Source: Mantis religiosa (Eukaryota; Arthropoda; Insecta; Mantodea; Mantidae). From it: DNA of 64,000 nt. Positions within the stretch are counted from its first letter, which is position 1. The number at the start of each line of letters is the position of its first letter. Made by a program: the position numbers and the translations under genes. The DNA lies in the NCBI GenBank assembly GCA_030765055.1, contig CM060950.1:275026540-275090539 (forward strand), given 5' to 3'. A model generated the notes under the pieces. The model was not told the origin of the DNA, did not search any database, and saw only the letters and a program-made list of their open reading frames with translations. Positions 11,129-19,519 of the stretch are shown here, piece by piece.

Positions 11129-12148
11129 CAAACTGGCATCTGTTGTTGTCTGCTCTCTCTCTGGTGGTGGAACTATGAACTTCTTTGTCAAATTATCTGC
11201 TGGTGGGATTTCAAAGTTCATTACGCGATCCTTATTTTTCCATATGAATATGTTCTCCCATGTTGTCAATTTATTTTGGTTTATCATTCCTTTTAATAAT
11301 TTTGGATCGATGTCATGGTTTTCATTCCAAAAGTGAAATGCTACTGCTGACTCATCTTCTTGTTTCAATCTGATGTTTCTAAAGTGCTCTTTGACTCTGG
11401 TTTGTAGATTTCTTTTAGTTTGACCTATGTAGCATTTTTCACAATTCTTGCAACTTATCTGGTATATTCTGGATCTGTTAAACAATGGGATTTCATCTTT
11501 TGTTTTTAAATTTAGCAATTTTAAAATTGAGTGTCTATTAGTAGGTGCCAAGGTGATATTTTGTTCCTTGAAGATCTTTTTAAATTTATTAAATGTTTTC
11601 GGGTGATATGTGAATCAACTGAATGTGTGTTGCTTTCTTTTTCTTTTGTAAATGTGGTTGCTTCCTTAATGGTTTTCTTTAGTTTAGCTTTTCTAATTTT
11701 CTTCAACACCAAACTTTTGTGGTATCCATTTTCTTCTGCTTTGTGTAGTATTGTTTTGTGTTCTTTGAAATAATCTTCTTTTCCATGGGTATGTTGACTA
11801 GTCTGTGTGTAAGGCTGTTTATTATTGCATGTTTATGTGTAATTGGGTTGTGGCTATTGTTTTTTATGTAATTTTCTGAATGTGTTGGTTTCCTGTAAAT
11901 TCCAAATTTTATTTTTGTGTCATTCCTGATGATATTGAGATCCAAGAAAGAGAGTTGTCCATTGGTTTCCTTTTCTATAGTGAATTTTATAGTCCTTTCT
12001 TGCAGATTGAGTAATTTTAATGCATCTTCTAAATGTTGATTCGGTACAATTGCAAAGATGTCATCAACATATCTATACCAAACTTGGAAGGTCAATGGGA
12101 AAGACTTTTTGATTTGTGTTTCAAATGCACTCAAATAAGTTAGCCACA
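11090..12148 (-). pseudogene. PLE copy 2: RT C-terminus plus GIY-YIG endonuclease
   Basis: The minus strand decodes a 5'-truncated PLE. The RT part (12130 to about 11703) contains an intact catalytic YRYVDDIFAI and the FLDLNI and YRKPTHSENYI blocks. The connecting region (11712-11521) is basic. The endonuclease part (11551-11090) has IYQISCKNCEKCYIGQTKR, KEHFRNI, AFHFWNENHDI and WENIFIWK, the PLE GIY-YIG type with a CxxC insert. Two frame changes separate the pieces. The N-terminal RT half is missing. Confidence 0.8.
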
Positions 12149-12399
12149 GCCCGCCTCGGTAGCGTAGTGGTAGAGTGTCTGCCTCACGTTCAAGAGATCC
12201 CGAGTTTGAATCTTGGTCAGGGTGAGTTACCTGGATAAGGTTTTTCCCAGGGTTTTCCCTTATCCTGAAAGACGAATGTCGGGTAACTCTAAGCTCCATG
12301 GACCCTGGACACATTTGAGCATCATCTCACCCATTCCATTCATCATCCGATATGACTTAACGTTGGAGGACGTAAATTACAAAAAAAAAAAAAAAAAAA
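12149..12399 (+). mobile_element. SINE family A (tRNA-headed), copy 1
   Basis: The head has pol III box A (TAGCGTAGTGGTAGAG) and box B (GAGTTTGAATC). A ~170-bp body follows, and a 19-base poly(A) at 12381-12399. The same family is at 63685-63919 on minus. It abuts PLE sequence on both sides with no convincing target duplication of its own. The tRNA of origin is uncertain; the anticodon loop region is too changed to assign. Confidence 0.85.
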
Positions 12400-12510
12400 G
12401 CAACCACATTTACAAAAGAAAAAGAAAGCAACAGCATATTCAGTTCCTTCACATATCACCCAAAAACATTTAATAAATTTAAAAAGATCTTCAAATAACA
12501 AAATATCACT

Positions 12511-12900
12511 TTGGCACCTACTAATAGACACTCAATTTTAAAATTGCTAAATTTAAAAACAAAAGATCAAATTCCATCAGTTAACAGATCGGGAATATAC
12601 CAGATAAGTTGTAAGAATTGTGAAAAATGCTACATAGGTGAAACTAAAAGAAATCTAAAAACCAGAGTCAAAGAGCACTTTAGAAACATCAGATTGAAAC
12701 AAGAAGATGAGTCAGCAGTAGCATTTCACTTTTGGAATGAAAACCATGACATTGATCCAAATCCAAAATTATTAAAAGGAATGATAAACCAAAATAAATT
12801 GACAACATGGGAAAACATATTCATATGGAAAAATAAGGATCGCGTAATGAACTATGAAATCCCACCAGTAGATAATTTGACACAGAGAGAGAGCAGATGA
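12511..12900 (+). pseudogene. PLE copy 3: GIY-YIG endonuclease only
   Basis: A 129-codon open frame nearly identical to the endonuclease of copy 2 but on the plus strand: IYQISCKNCEKCYIGETKR, KEHFRNI, WENIFIWKNKDRVMN. The RT is absent because the copy is truncated at 12400, directly after the SINE poly(A). The frame ends early at TGA 12898-12900 in the region where copy 2 continues with a Pro-rich tail. Confidence 0.8.
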
Positions 12901-12921
12901 CAACAACAGATGCCAGTTTGA

Positions 12922-12966
12922 AAGAGATTGAAAATGGAGGCGAATGCCTTTGAAACTAGTCTCTCA
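12922..12966 (+). ncRNA. Hammerhead-like motif in PLE copy 3
   Basis: Parts in order: stem I strand AGAG at 12923-12926, core TTGAAAA at 12928-12934, stem II GGAGGC-GAAT-GCCTTT, GAA 12952-12954, palindromic ACTAGT 12955-12960, C 12961, and stem I partner TCTC 12962-12965. It shares the same two core changes as copy 2. Confidence 0.5.
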
Positions 12967-13099
12967 TAAATACAAACAAGTAAGTGACGAGTATTAATAA
13001 ACCAACTACAAATGGTTTCTGAGATGTGACTGCATGTTAGAAACAATTCTAATGCGGTGACCAGTGGGGACTGACTTCAGAGAAATTTGAAGAAAAGGT

Positions 13100-14930
13100 T
13101 GCCTTAATTTTGGGAGGTAGACTGATGCCTGAGTTACCTGATGTGAAGACAAAATGCCATATACTAACTCTGGCATGTCATTTACAGAAAGCTGTTGTGT
13201 TCTTGGTCTGTCAAACCATATTCAAAATGACATTAATGAAGTAACCACAGTGTAAATGAAGTGAAATATTTCACTCTGCATTTGTAGCAGTTATTATTGA
13301 TGAAACCACTGATATATCTGCTCACTCTCAGCTATACAAGACTGATATCTGACAATGGAGAGATAACAAGGAAGGTTTCTGGGTTTTACAGATGTAAGCA
13401 GAGATCGTAGGGCTAAGGCACTAGCAGAATACATATTCCATATGATGGATGAGTTCAAATGTGGCTATAAATTGGTCGCTCATTGTTATGATGGAGCAGA
13501 AGTGATGTCGGGCTAAGTTAGTGGTTTACAGAAAAGCGTAAAAGAAAAATATCCTAATGCTGTATTTAGAAATTGCTTTGCCCATAGATTGAATCTTGTC
13601 CTTTCACAGAAAACATCCAACATAAAAGATCTTTTTTTCCATGTCCCTAAGTAGTCTTCCTCCTCCAAATCTACAAAAAGAACTGCTGAATTAGATATGG
13701 AGATGAAAAAAAGGTTTCCCAAAGTATGTCCAACAGGATGGAATTATAATGGAAGACTGGTTGTAACTGTTAGGGAACATAAAGAAGAATTAGTTCAGTT
13801 GTTAGAGAACATTCTCGATAATCCAAACCAATGGGATAGTGAAACTTATCATGAAGCTTGAGGTTTTAACAGTGTACTTTCTGATTTCGAATTCAGCTTT
13901 TATCTCATAATTTTCAGTGAAATATTTTGCTTAACCGATGCCCTTTTTGAAATTCTGCAGACAAAAATATTGGATATAAATTATTGCACTGCCAAAGTAA
14001 GGGAAACAAAAGCCACTCTACAAGAAGAGAGAAACAAATGTATGTGATAAATGTAATGAGAATTACGAACTGCCAAGGAAAAGACAATGGGAAAACGATT
14101 TTGTTCAAAAAGATAGCTACCGCCGACTGTATTATGAAATATTTGATAATATAAAAAATCAAATTCGAATTAGGTTTGGAGGTTTAGAAGAAGTTAAATT
14201 TGTACAATTAATTAACCAAAATAATATTACGATTTCCTGAAGAAGCATTCTGTTCACTGAAAGAAAGTTTTGGTCAATATTTTGTCTTTGCTCACCTTAG
14301 AAGTGAACTCAGTGTATCGAGATTTAACTGTATTGGAACACCACAGTGAAGCGAAAAATTATTAAATTATAGATGAGTCGTATTTTTTACACATCTGCTT
14401 CACTTTCGTACCTATTTTGAGGACATGTTTCGCAAATCATCGCTTGCATCTACGACAGTCGCACAAGAGCCGTAGATGCAAGCGATGATTTGCGAAACAT
14501 GTCCTCAAAATAGGTACGAAAGTGAAGCAGATGTGTAAAAAATACGACTCATCTATTATTTAATAATTAAGAACTCAGTGTAGTTTATTCCTCAAATGAG
14601 TGTCTGTCGATGGGAGTTCAAAAACTAATGATTTATTTGAAATCTAGTGGTTTGTCATCGTCCACTGTTTGTGAACTCTTCAAGTTGTGCGCACTGATTT
14701 CCATAATCCCAGCGTCCAGTGCGTGTCCTAACGTTCTTTTTCGGCGCTTTGGCGAATTCATACTTATTGCAGAAACTCCCAAGAGCAGCACAGACTCAAA
14801 TTTGTCTCTGCTGGCTATAGAGAAAAAACTGCTAAAACTGAAATCATCGGAAAATAGAGGAATTCTAAGATTAGTGATATATGAATTTATTGAAAAGAAG
14901 AGACGGATTGTATTGGTTTACAGGTGAGAT
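13100..14930 (+). pseudogene. hAT-family transposase relic, ZMYM1-like
   Basis: Frameshifted plus-strand decoding gives, in order: a DETTDIS block near 13294, TDVSRDRRAKALAEYIF near 13385-13430, HCYDGAEVMS near 13483-13510, AHRLNLVLS near 13585, a PTRWNYNGR-type block near 13730, and at 14610-14930 the dimerisation domain (LALISIIPAS...NLSLLAIEKKLL...YEFIEKKRRI). These are hallmarks of the hAT/ZMYM1-like group. It is split at 14317-14570 by a hairpin insertion with 12-bp duplication. There are many stops and frameshifts; no intact product is possible. Confidence 0.7.
14317..14570. mobile_element. 254-bp insertion with a perfect 86-bp inverted repeat
   Basis: Flanked by the 12-bp repeat GAACTCAGTGTA (14305-14316 and 14571-14582). 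Inside, 14369-14454 and 14471-14556 are perfect reverse complements with a 16-base spacer. Each arm contains GCGAAACATGTCC, which resembles the hammerhead 3' core of the PLEs here. It carries no coding capacity. I read it as two PLE 3' termini back to back, but a foldback DNA transposon is possible. Confidence 0.75.
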
Positions 14931-15009
14931 AAGAGAATTTAAGTAGTTAGAATTTAGTAATTTAATTTATTATGAGATAATTACATATATTTTATTGTTA
15001 TTATTATTA

Positions 15010-15010
15010 T

Positions 15011-15054
<44 letters not shown>

Positions 15055-15055
15055 A
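15010..15055. repeat. (TAG)n microsatellite
   Basis: About 14 uninterrupted TAG units after a short TTA run, just downstream of the hAT relic. Confidence 0.9.
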
Positions 15056-15225
15056 TTAGCAATTTTAGTATTTGTTGTAGAAAAAATTAGTTGCAGTGGT
15101 AATAGTAGGTACTAGGTTTTTATAAGTGCTTCCCTTGTTATAAATTTCACCAACCTCCACTGGACATATGGGTTCTATTAAGTCAGGCCCATTTTCTAAA
15201 ATGAGTCTTTATCATTGTTGCAGGT

Positions 15226-15327
15226 GAGGCCTTTAACCTCGGATATCCAGCGCCAGGTAGTTGTGCAAGTGCTAGAAAGCCCCATGGCAACAGTTTTAGT
15301 AGTCCAAAACTGAACAGTTATGGACAA
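15226..15327 (+). other. Possible terminal coding exon remnant, weak
   Basis: An acceptor-like TCATTGTTGCAG ends at about 15222 and is followed by an open frame rich in Ser, Gly and Pro up to the PLE insertion point. If the PLE were absent the frame would stop after a few more codons past 16184. Protein identity is unknown. It could be chance in AT-rich DNA. Confidence 0.15.
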
Positions 15328-15434
15328 TTAAATATTACAAATAAAAGCAATATTAACAGTGAAGTTTTCTTCATGTAAGTTTTGTTGAGTCACACTTGTG
15401 TACACTCATCTCCACTTATTATTTTTAAAAAGCG

Positions 15435-15474
15435 CTGGAACGTTTTCCAGGACATTCACCCTCTTCCTCAGCAG
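15435..15474 (-). ncRNA. Hammerhead-like motif with intact core, PLE copy 4
   Basis: Minus-strand order: stem I strand CTG, consensus core CTGAGGA (15471-15465), stem II candidate AGG...CCT, GAA, self-complementary AACGTT (15444-15439), C at 15438, stem I partner CAG (15437-15435). This is the copy with an unaltered CUGANGA core. Stem II pairing is imperfect next to the core. Confidence 0.55.
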
Positions 15475-15675
15475 TATAGTGACTGACTCTCCCCTTTCCT
15501 TTCCTCTTCCTTCTCCTGTATCTGATCCTGTGCCATCTGGTGTTAGGAGTGCAAAGTTTTAATACTTCATTAAGTGGTGGGATTTCAAAATTTATAACAT
15601 GTTCACTGTTTTTAACTATGTGGATTTTTTACCAGATGTCTAATTCTATTGGTGATTCTAATGGTTTCAACAGTT

Positions 15676-16071
15676 TTATATTTTGCCCAATGTTGTGGTT
15701 TTCTTATGTGAAACAGTGGATTTGTCTATTTGTTTTAGTTTTATGTTTCTCTGGTGTTCCTTTAGCCTGATCTCCAGGTTTCTCTTCGTTTTGCCTATGT
15801 AGTACTTTTCACAATCCTCACAATTGATCTGATAGATTCCGGATTTCAGTGTGTTTTGAATTGTATTCTTAAGAGGTTTGTTTAGAACGCTCTTCAGGTT
15901 GAATTTATTCTGTGGGGCCAGTTTTATATTGAATTTTTTGAAGATTCTTTCAAATTTTTTAAAAGCCCAGGGGTGGTAAGTAAATTTTTTATATTTCCAA
16001 TTTTGGTTTGAAAGGGGTGTTAGTGTAGTATTTGACGAGATTTCTTTTTGCCTTTCTTTCTTTTTGAGCAT
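15676..16071 (-). pseudogene. PLE copy 4 linker and GIY-YIG endonuclease
   Basis: A basic N-terminal linker (KKKERQKE, WAFKKFERIFKKFNIKLAP) is followed by GIYQINCEDCEKYYIGKTKR and LKEHQRNIKLKQ, the PLE GIY-YIG signature. The frame is lost after the SAV/SHKK position and the downstream end of the domain decodes in another frame (15540-15676). No RT is present. It is 5'-truncated like copies 2, 3 and 5. Confidence 0.75.
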
Positions 16072-16403
16072 GTTCCTAATGAGATCAGGGTTGAATCCAT
16101 TTTCCTTTGCTACTCCTAAAAATAATAAGTGAAGATGAGTGTAAACAAGTGTGACTCAACAAAACTTCAACAAGTTATGGACAACTACAGAAATTTTAAG
16201 TCTCTTGTTAATTGAGATGTCTTTGTCTTTCTTGTGTCTGTGATAACCCTTTCTTTAGTAAACCAGTATTTTAAGTCCACTGTTGCATTTTAATGTGGGC
16301 AGTTGCAAAATTGCCATATAATTAGTTCCTTGATTCGTGTTAATTTCTATTAGATGTAATTTTGTCTTCACCGTGGCAGTCACCATCTTGCCTGCTACAA
16401 CAA

Positions 16404-17480
16404 GATGGCGGAAAGTAGAAAGATGGTATCAAAAGTGAGCTCTGATAAAATAAAAATTTTAAAGTCTGAATTGTAGAAAATGCTCAAAGGTAGTTAGGAA
16501 TGGAATAATATGTGAACACTGATTACTGGTATCATTTTGAGGAATGCTGTAATGTTAAAGATAATAACATTCCAAAACATGAATGGAGCTGCGAAATGTG
16601 CTCAGTCGCCCGGGCTAGATATGGACACTGATCAGGACATCCTTGTTAATGAAACGCAGCAAGATGAGATAAAATCACTGAAAGCTATAATACAACTACT
16701 AAAAAGTGAGATTGAACAGTTAAAAATGCCAAAACCTCAAAATATTGTACAAAGTCATTCTTCAAACATGCAGTGGAAGATGCCGCCGCCGAGACACGTA
16801 GCAAAAACGAAAGCTCAAGCCACAAACGTAAGTTAACAACATGATCCAAATTACTTCAAACCTCTGCAGACTGTTAGAAATGAAGATAACCAATGCTATA
16901 TAACCAACAGAAGCCAGGCCGTAAAACCAACACCTAAAAAGCCAAAGGGAAAAGGTTATTCTAGTAGCTGAAAGCCATGGACAAAACCTTGGAATTCAAC
17001 TTAACCCAGACAATCGTGGTCCCAAAGTATCTGCAGTGATCAAGCCTGGTACAAAGGTAAGTGAGGTTGTTAGTGGAATCGAATAAATAAATGCAAACTT
17101 AACAAAAAATGACAGTGGTGTTATTATAGGTGGTTCTAATGATATGGGAAGTAGTGAATGTAGAGAGATTTCTATCAAATTAAAAGTAGTGCTTGACAAG
17201 TTAAATCACATAAATGCGATAATAGTAAAACTTCCGCACAGGTATGATGAATTACCAAACTCAAAATTAAATGAGCAAATTGTACAGACAAACTCAGACA
17301 TAACCTCAATCTGTAAATTATACAAAAACGTGAAAATTATCAATACGTATAACAAAACGTGATTATCATACTAGGCATGGAATGCACCTTAGTAAACTAG
17401 GAAAAACAGAACTGTGTAATGTGTTAGGCAAAGCTATTTCAGAGCAATTGACTGCAAATGGCACTCCCAGACAAGGTGGA
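16404..17480 (+). pseudogene. CR1-like ORF1 with SGNH-esterase-like region
   Basis: A start at ATG 16404 (MAESRKMV) soon shifts frame. A coiled-coil-like stretch follows (IKSLKAIIQLLKSEIEQLK, near 16670-16725). Further on, AESHGQNLG near 16970-16995 corresponds to the esterase GDSH block with GD changed. GGSNDMGSS near 17131-17157 matches the downstream Gly-Asn block. HTRHGMHLSKLGK near 17365-17402 matches the catalytic Asp/His end block. Several frameshifts make it nonfunctional. In CR1-type elements this domain has been proposed to act on lipids during retrotransposition. Confidence 0.65.
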
Positions 17481-18862
17481 AAAAAAAGGACTGACTTTTG
17501 AAGAAGTATAACCAAACTGTAAAACTAATTCATCAAAATGTCAATGTTATAACCAACAAAATAGACCAGTTAGACTTTTTAATTAAAAAAGAGAACCCTG
17601 ATGTTTTAGTGCTCACTGAACATGGGCTAAGAAGCGCTGAAATAGAATGGCTTAGCAGCCAGATATTGCAGATCAAATAAGAACAAAGGTGGTGTTGCTA
17701 TTTACACAAAAAATCATTGCAAACTATTTTTAAATGGTAACTGCCCAACAACTCTTTGTTTCGATAAGTGTAGTGTTGAAGGTGATATCAAATTATCCGG
17801 TCTTAAATTCAAATATGGAGCCATACCATTTATTGTAGGGGTATGTAGACCACCTAGTGGTAGTTTTAAGGTATTTTTTTGAGCAATTAATTGAACTCTT
17901 AGAAAACATAATGCCACAAACACGCTGTTATTTGATGCTTGCTGGAGATTTTAATATAAATGTTTTAGAAATACATACCTGTGAATATAGAAACCTCACC
18001 AACATTTTAAACCAGTTTGGTCTAATATACACTATAAACGAACCCACAAGGATAACAGGCACAAGTAAAACTGCGATTGATAATATACTTACTAATATTT
18101 CTTCCCAATACTTAAACTCACAAGTACTTCATACTGCAATTTCAGATCATTCTGCTAAGTCAAAAGTCATGTCAGATTTTAACTTAAAATGTAAGCTCGC
18201 AAGAAATACAACACCTATAAGTATCAAATGGGTCAATAATTGCAATCAATCAAACTTGTCAGCGCTAAATAGAGCCGTAAGTGAGCTGGATTGGAATGAA
18301 GTATATAGTGAATCAGATACCAACAGGAAATTCTATACTTTTCACAGTACATTAATACATTATTTTGATTTATATTGTCCAAAAACAAGAGCTAGAAATA
18401 ATACTGTTCAAAACTGTAATAAAATTGGTGATTGGATCACACCCGAAATAAAACAACTCCGTACTCTCTTACACTTTGCTAAAGACAGAATGTTATCAGG
18501 TAATTTGAAATGTGAAAACTTCAGTAATTTCAAAAAAATGTATATGATAAAAAGGTTTAAAGCCAATCAAGACTTCTTTAGTAAAAAAATATCTGACTTG
18601 GATAACAAAAGCAGATCAAGTTGGGACATTATTAATAATTTCAGAGGTAACATAAAACCGAAGAAAGAAACTCACTTTGAAGTCAAGTTCAATAGGAACT
18701 TCAATTCCTTTCTGGGAAGTGTTGAAAACAGTGTTGTTATGATAAATTAAATTTAAAGGGAGTCAATTAATGACATTAAACAACACTTTTAAATTTTTCG
18801 GAACATGTTTCAGAGAATTACTTTCTTGGAAGTGTTGAAAACAGTGTTGTTATGATGGGCCT

Positions 18863-19402
18863 ATGATAAATTCAAAAAAGTCTTCAAAAAAACAAAATAT
18901 TCAACTAGCACCAGTCAACCATTTCTCCTTAAAAAACCTAATTTGCTCAAACATCAAAGATGCTATTCCATCAAACAAAAAATCTGGTATATATCAAATT
19001 GAATGCAATGACTGTAGTCAAATTTATATTGGAAAAACAAAAAGAAATTTAGAAACAAGACCAAAGGAACACTTTAGAAACATAAAATATAAACAATTAG
19101 AAAAATCAGCAGTTGCCACACATTTTTGGGAAAAAAACCACAACATAAATCCAGAACCAAAACTACTGAAACATACATCAGGAAAACAAGAACTATCCAC
19201 ATGGGAACAAATCTTCATTTCAAAAAATAGGAACAGAGTATTCAATTTTGACATCCCCCAGAAGGATTTGTTCAGCAAGTTCCTTGAGCCGCCACCAGAG
19301 GAGACCTGTGACAAGGTATCGTCAGCTACACCAATGAGAATCAGTCGAGAGCCGGCCGATGATAGAGGCAAAGCCTCTGAAACTAGTTCCGGAAAGATTT
19401 AA
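18863..19402 (+). pseudogene. PLE copy 5 GIY-YIG endonuclease
   Basis: The 179-codon open frame covers the linker (KKSSKKQNIQLAPVNHFSLK) and a full GIY-YIG region: GIYQIECNDCSQIYIGKTKR, KEHFRNIKYKQ, HFWEKNHNINPEPK, WEQIFISKNRNRVFNFDIP. It is the best preserved PLE endonuclease in the window. RT is absent (5' truncation), so it is not autonomous. The last codons overlap the hammerhead-like motif, a placement at the 3' end of the coding region seen in several copies here. Confidence 0.8.
19351..19392 (+). ncRNA. Hammerhead-like motif, best fold, PLE copy 5
   Basis: All parts are visible: stem I CCGG (19352-19355) with CCGG (19389-19392); core CCGATGA (19356-19362, one change from CUGAUGA); stem II AGAGGC-AAA-GCCTCT (19364-19378, six perfect pairs); GAA (19379-19381); self-complementary ACTAGT (19382-19387); U at 19388 as cleavage nucleotide. 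The short stem III suggests activity as a dimer, as described for PLE hammerheads. Confidence 0.6.
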
Positions 19403-19477
19403 AAGTAAGTGTTGTCTAGTGTCTTTAATCGACTCTCTTTAAAGTTAATGTTTCAGAGACTTTGCCTCTATCCTCAA

Positions 19478-19519
19478 CCGGCCATCGACTGCTGGCAAAG
19501 TCTCTGAAACATGTTCCGG
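19478..19519 (+). ncRNA. Decayed second hammerhead-like motif, copy 5
   Basis: The same layout repeats in the adjoining terminus: CCGG 19478-19481, degenerate core CCATCGA, GAA 19506-19508, ACATGT 19509-19514, U 19515, CCGG 19516-19519. Stem II is broken. An 18-bp inverted repeat (19449-19466 with 19494-19511) overlaps it, reflecting the inverted terminus next to it. Confidence 0.45.

Larger units (their letters stand above)
10982..13023. mobile_element. Compound insertion: inverted PLE pair joined by a SINE
   Basis: The whole block is bracketed by the 12-bp repeat ATGTGACTGCAT (10970-10981 and 13024-13035). Inside are PLE copy 2 on minus (10982-12148), a full-length SINE on plus (12149-12399) and PLE copy 3 on plus (12400-13023). 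The two PLE arms share about 600 bp in inverted orientation. Both 3' ends face outward and both 5' ends are truncated at the SINE. One target duplication around all three parts implies one insertion event. Confidence 0.8.
15328..16172 (-). mobile_element. Penelope-like element, copy 4
   Basis: Bracketed by the 12-bp repeat AGTTATGGACAA (15316-15327 and 16173-16184). The main body is on minus, 5'-truncated near 16110. A ~58-bp fragment of the 3' terminus is present in the opposite orientation at 16115-16172 (matching the reverse complement of about 15370-15428). Both outer ends are therefore PLE 3' ends. Confidence 0.8.

Noticed and set aside
12149..12230. tRNA gene by box A and box B
   Set aside because: The match is the head of a SINE: the acceptor stem does not close, a body and poly(A) follow, and a second copy lies at 63685-63919.
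12136..12415. Target duplication around the SINE at 12149-12399
   Set aside because: GTTAGCCACA on the left and GCAACCACAT on the right are only loosely similar, and the right sequence is native PLE sequence also present in copy 2.
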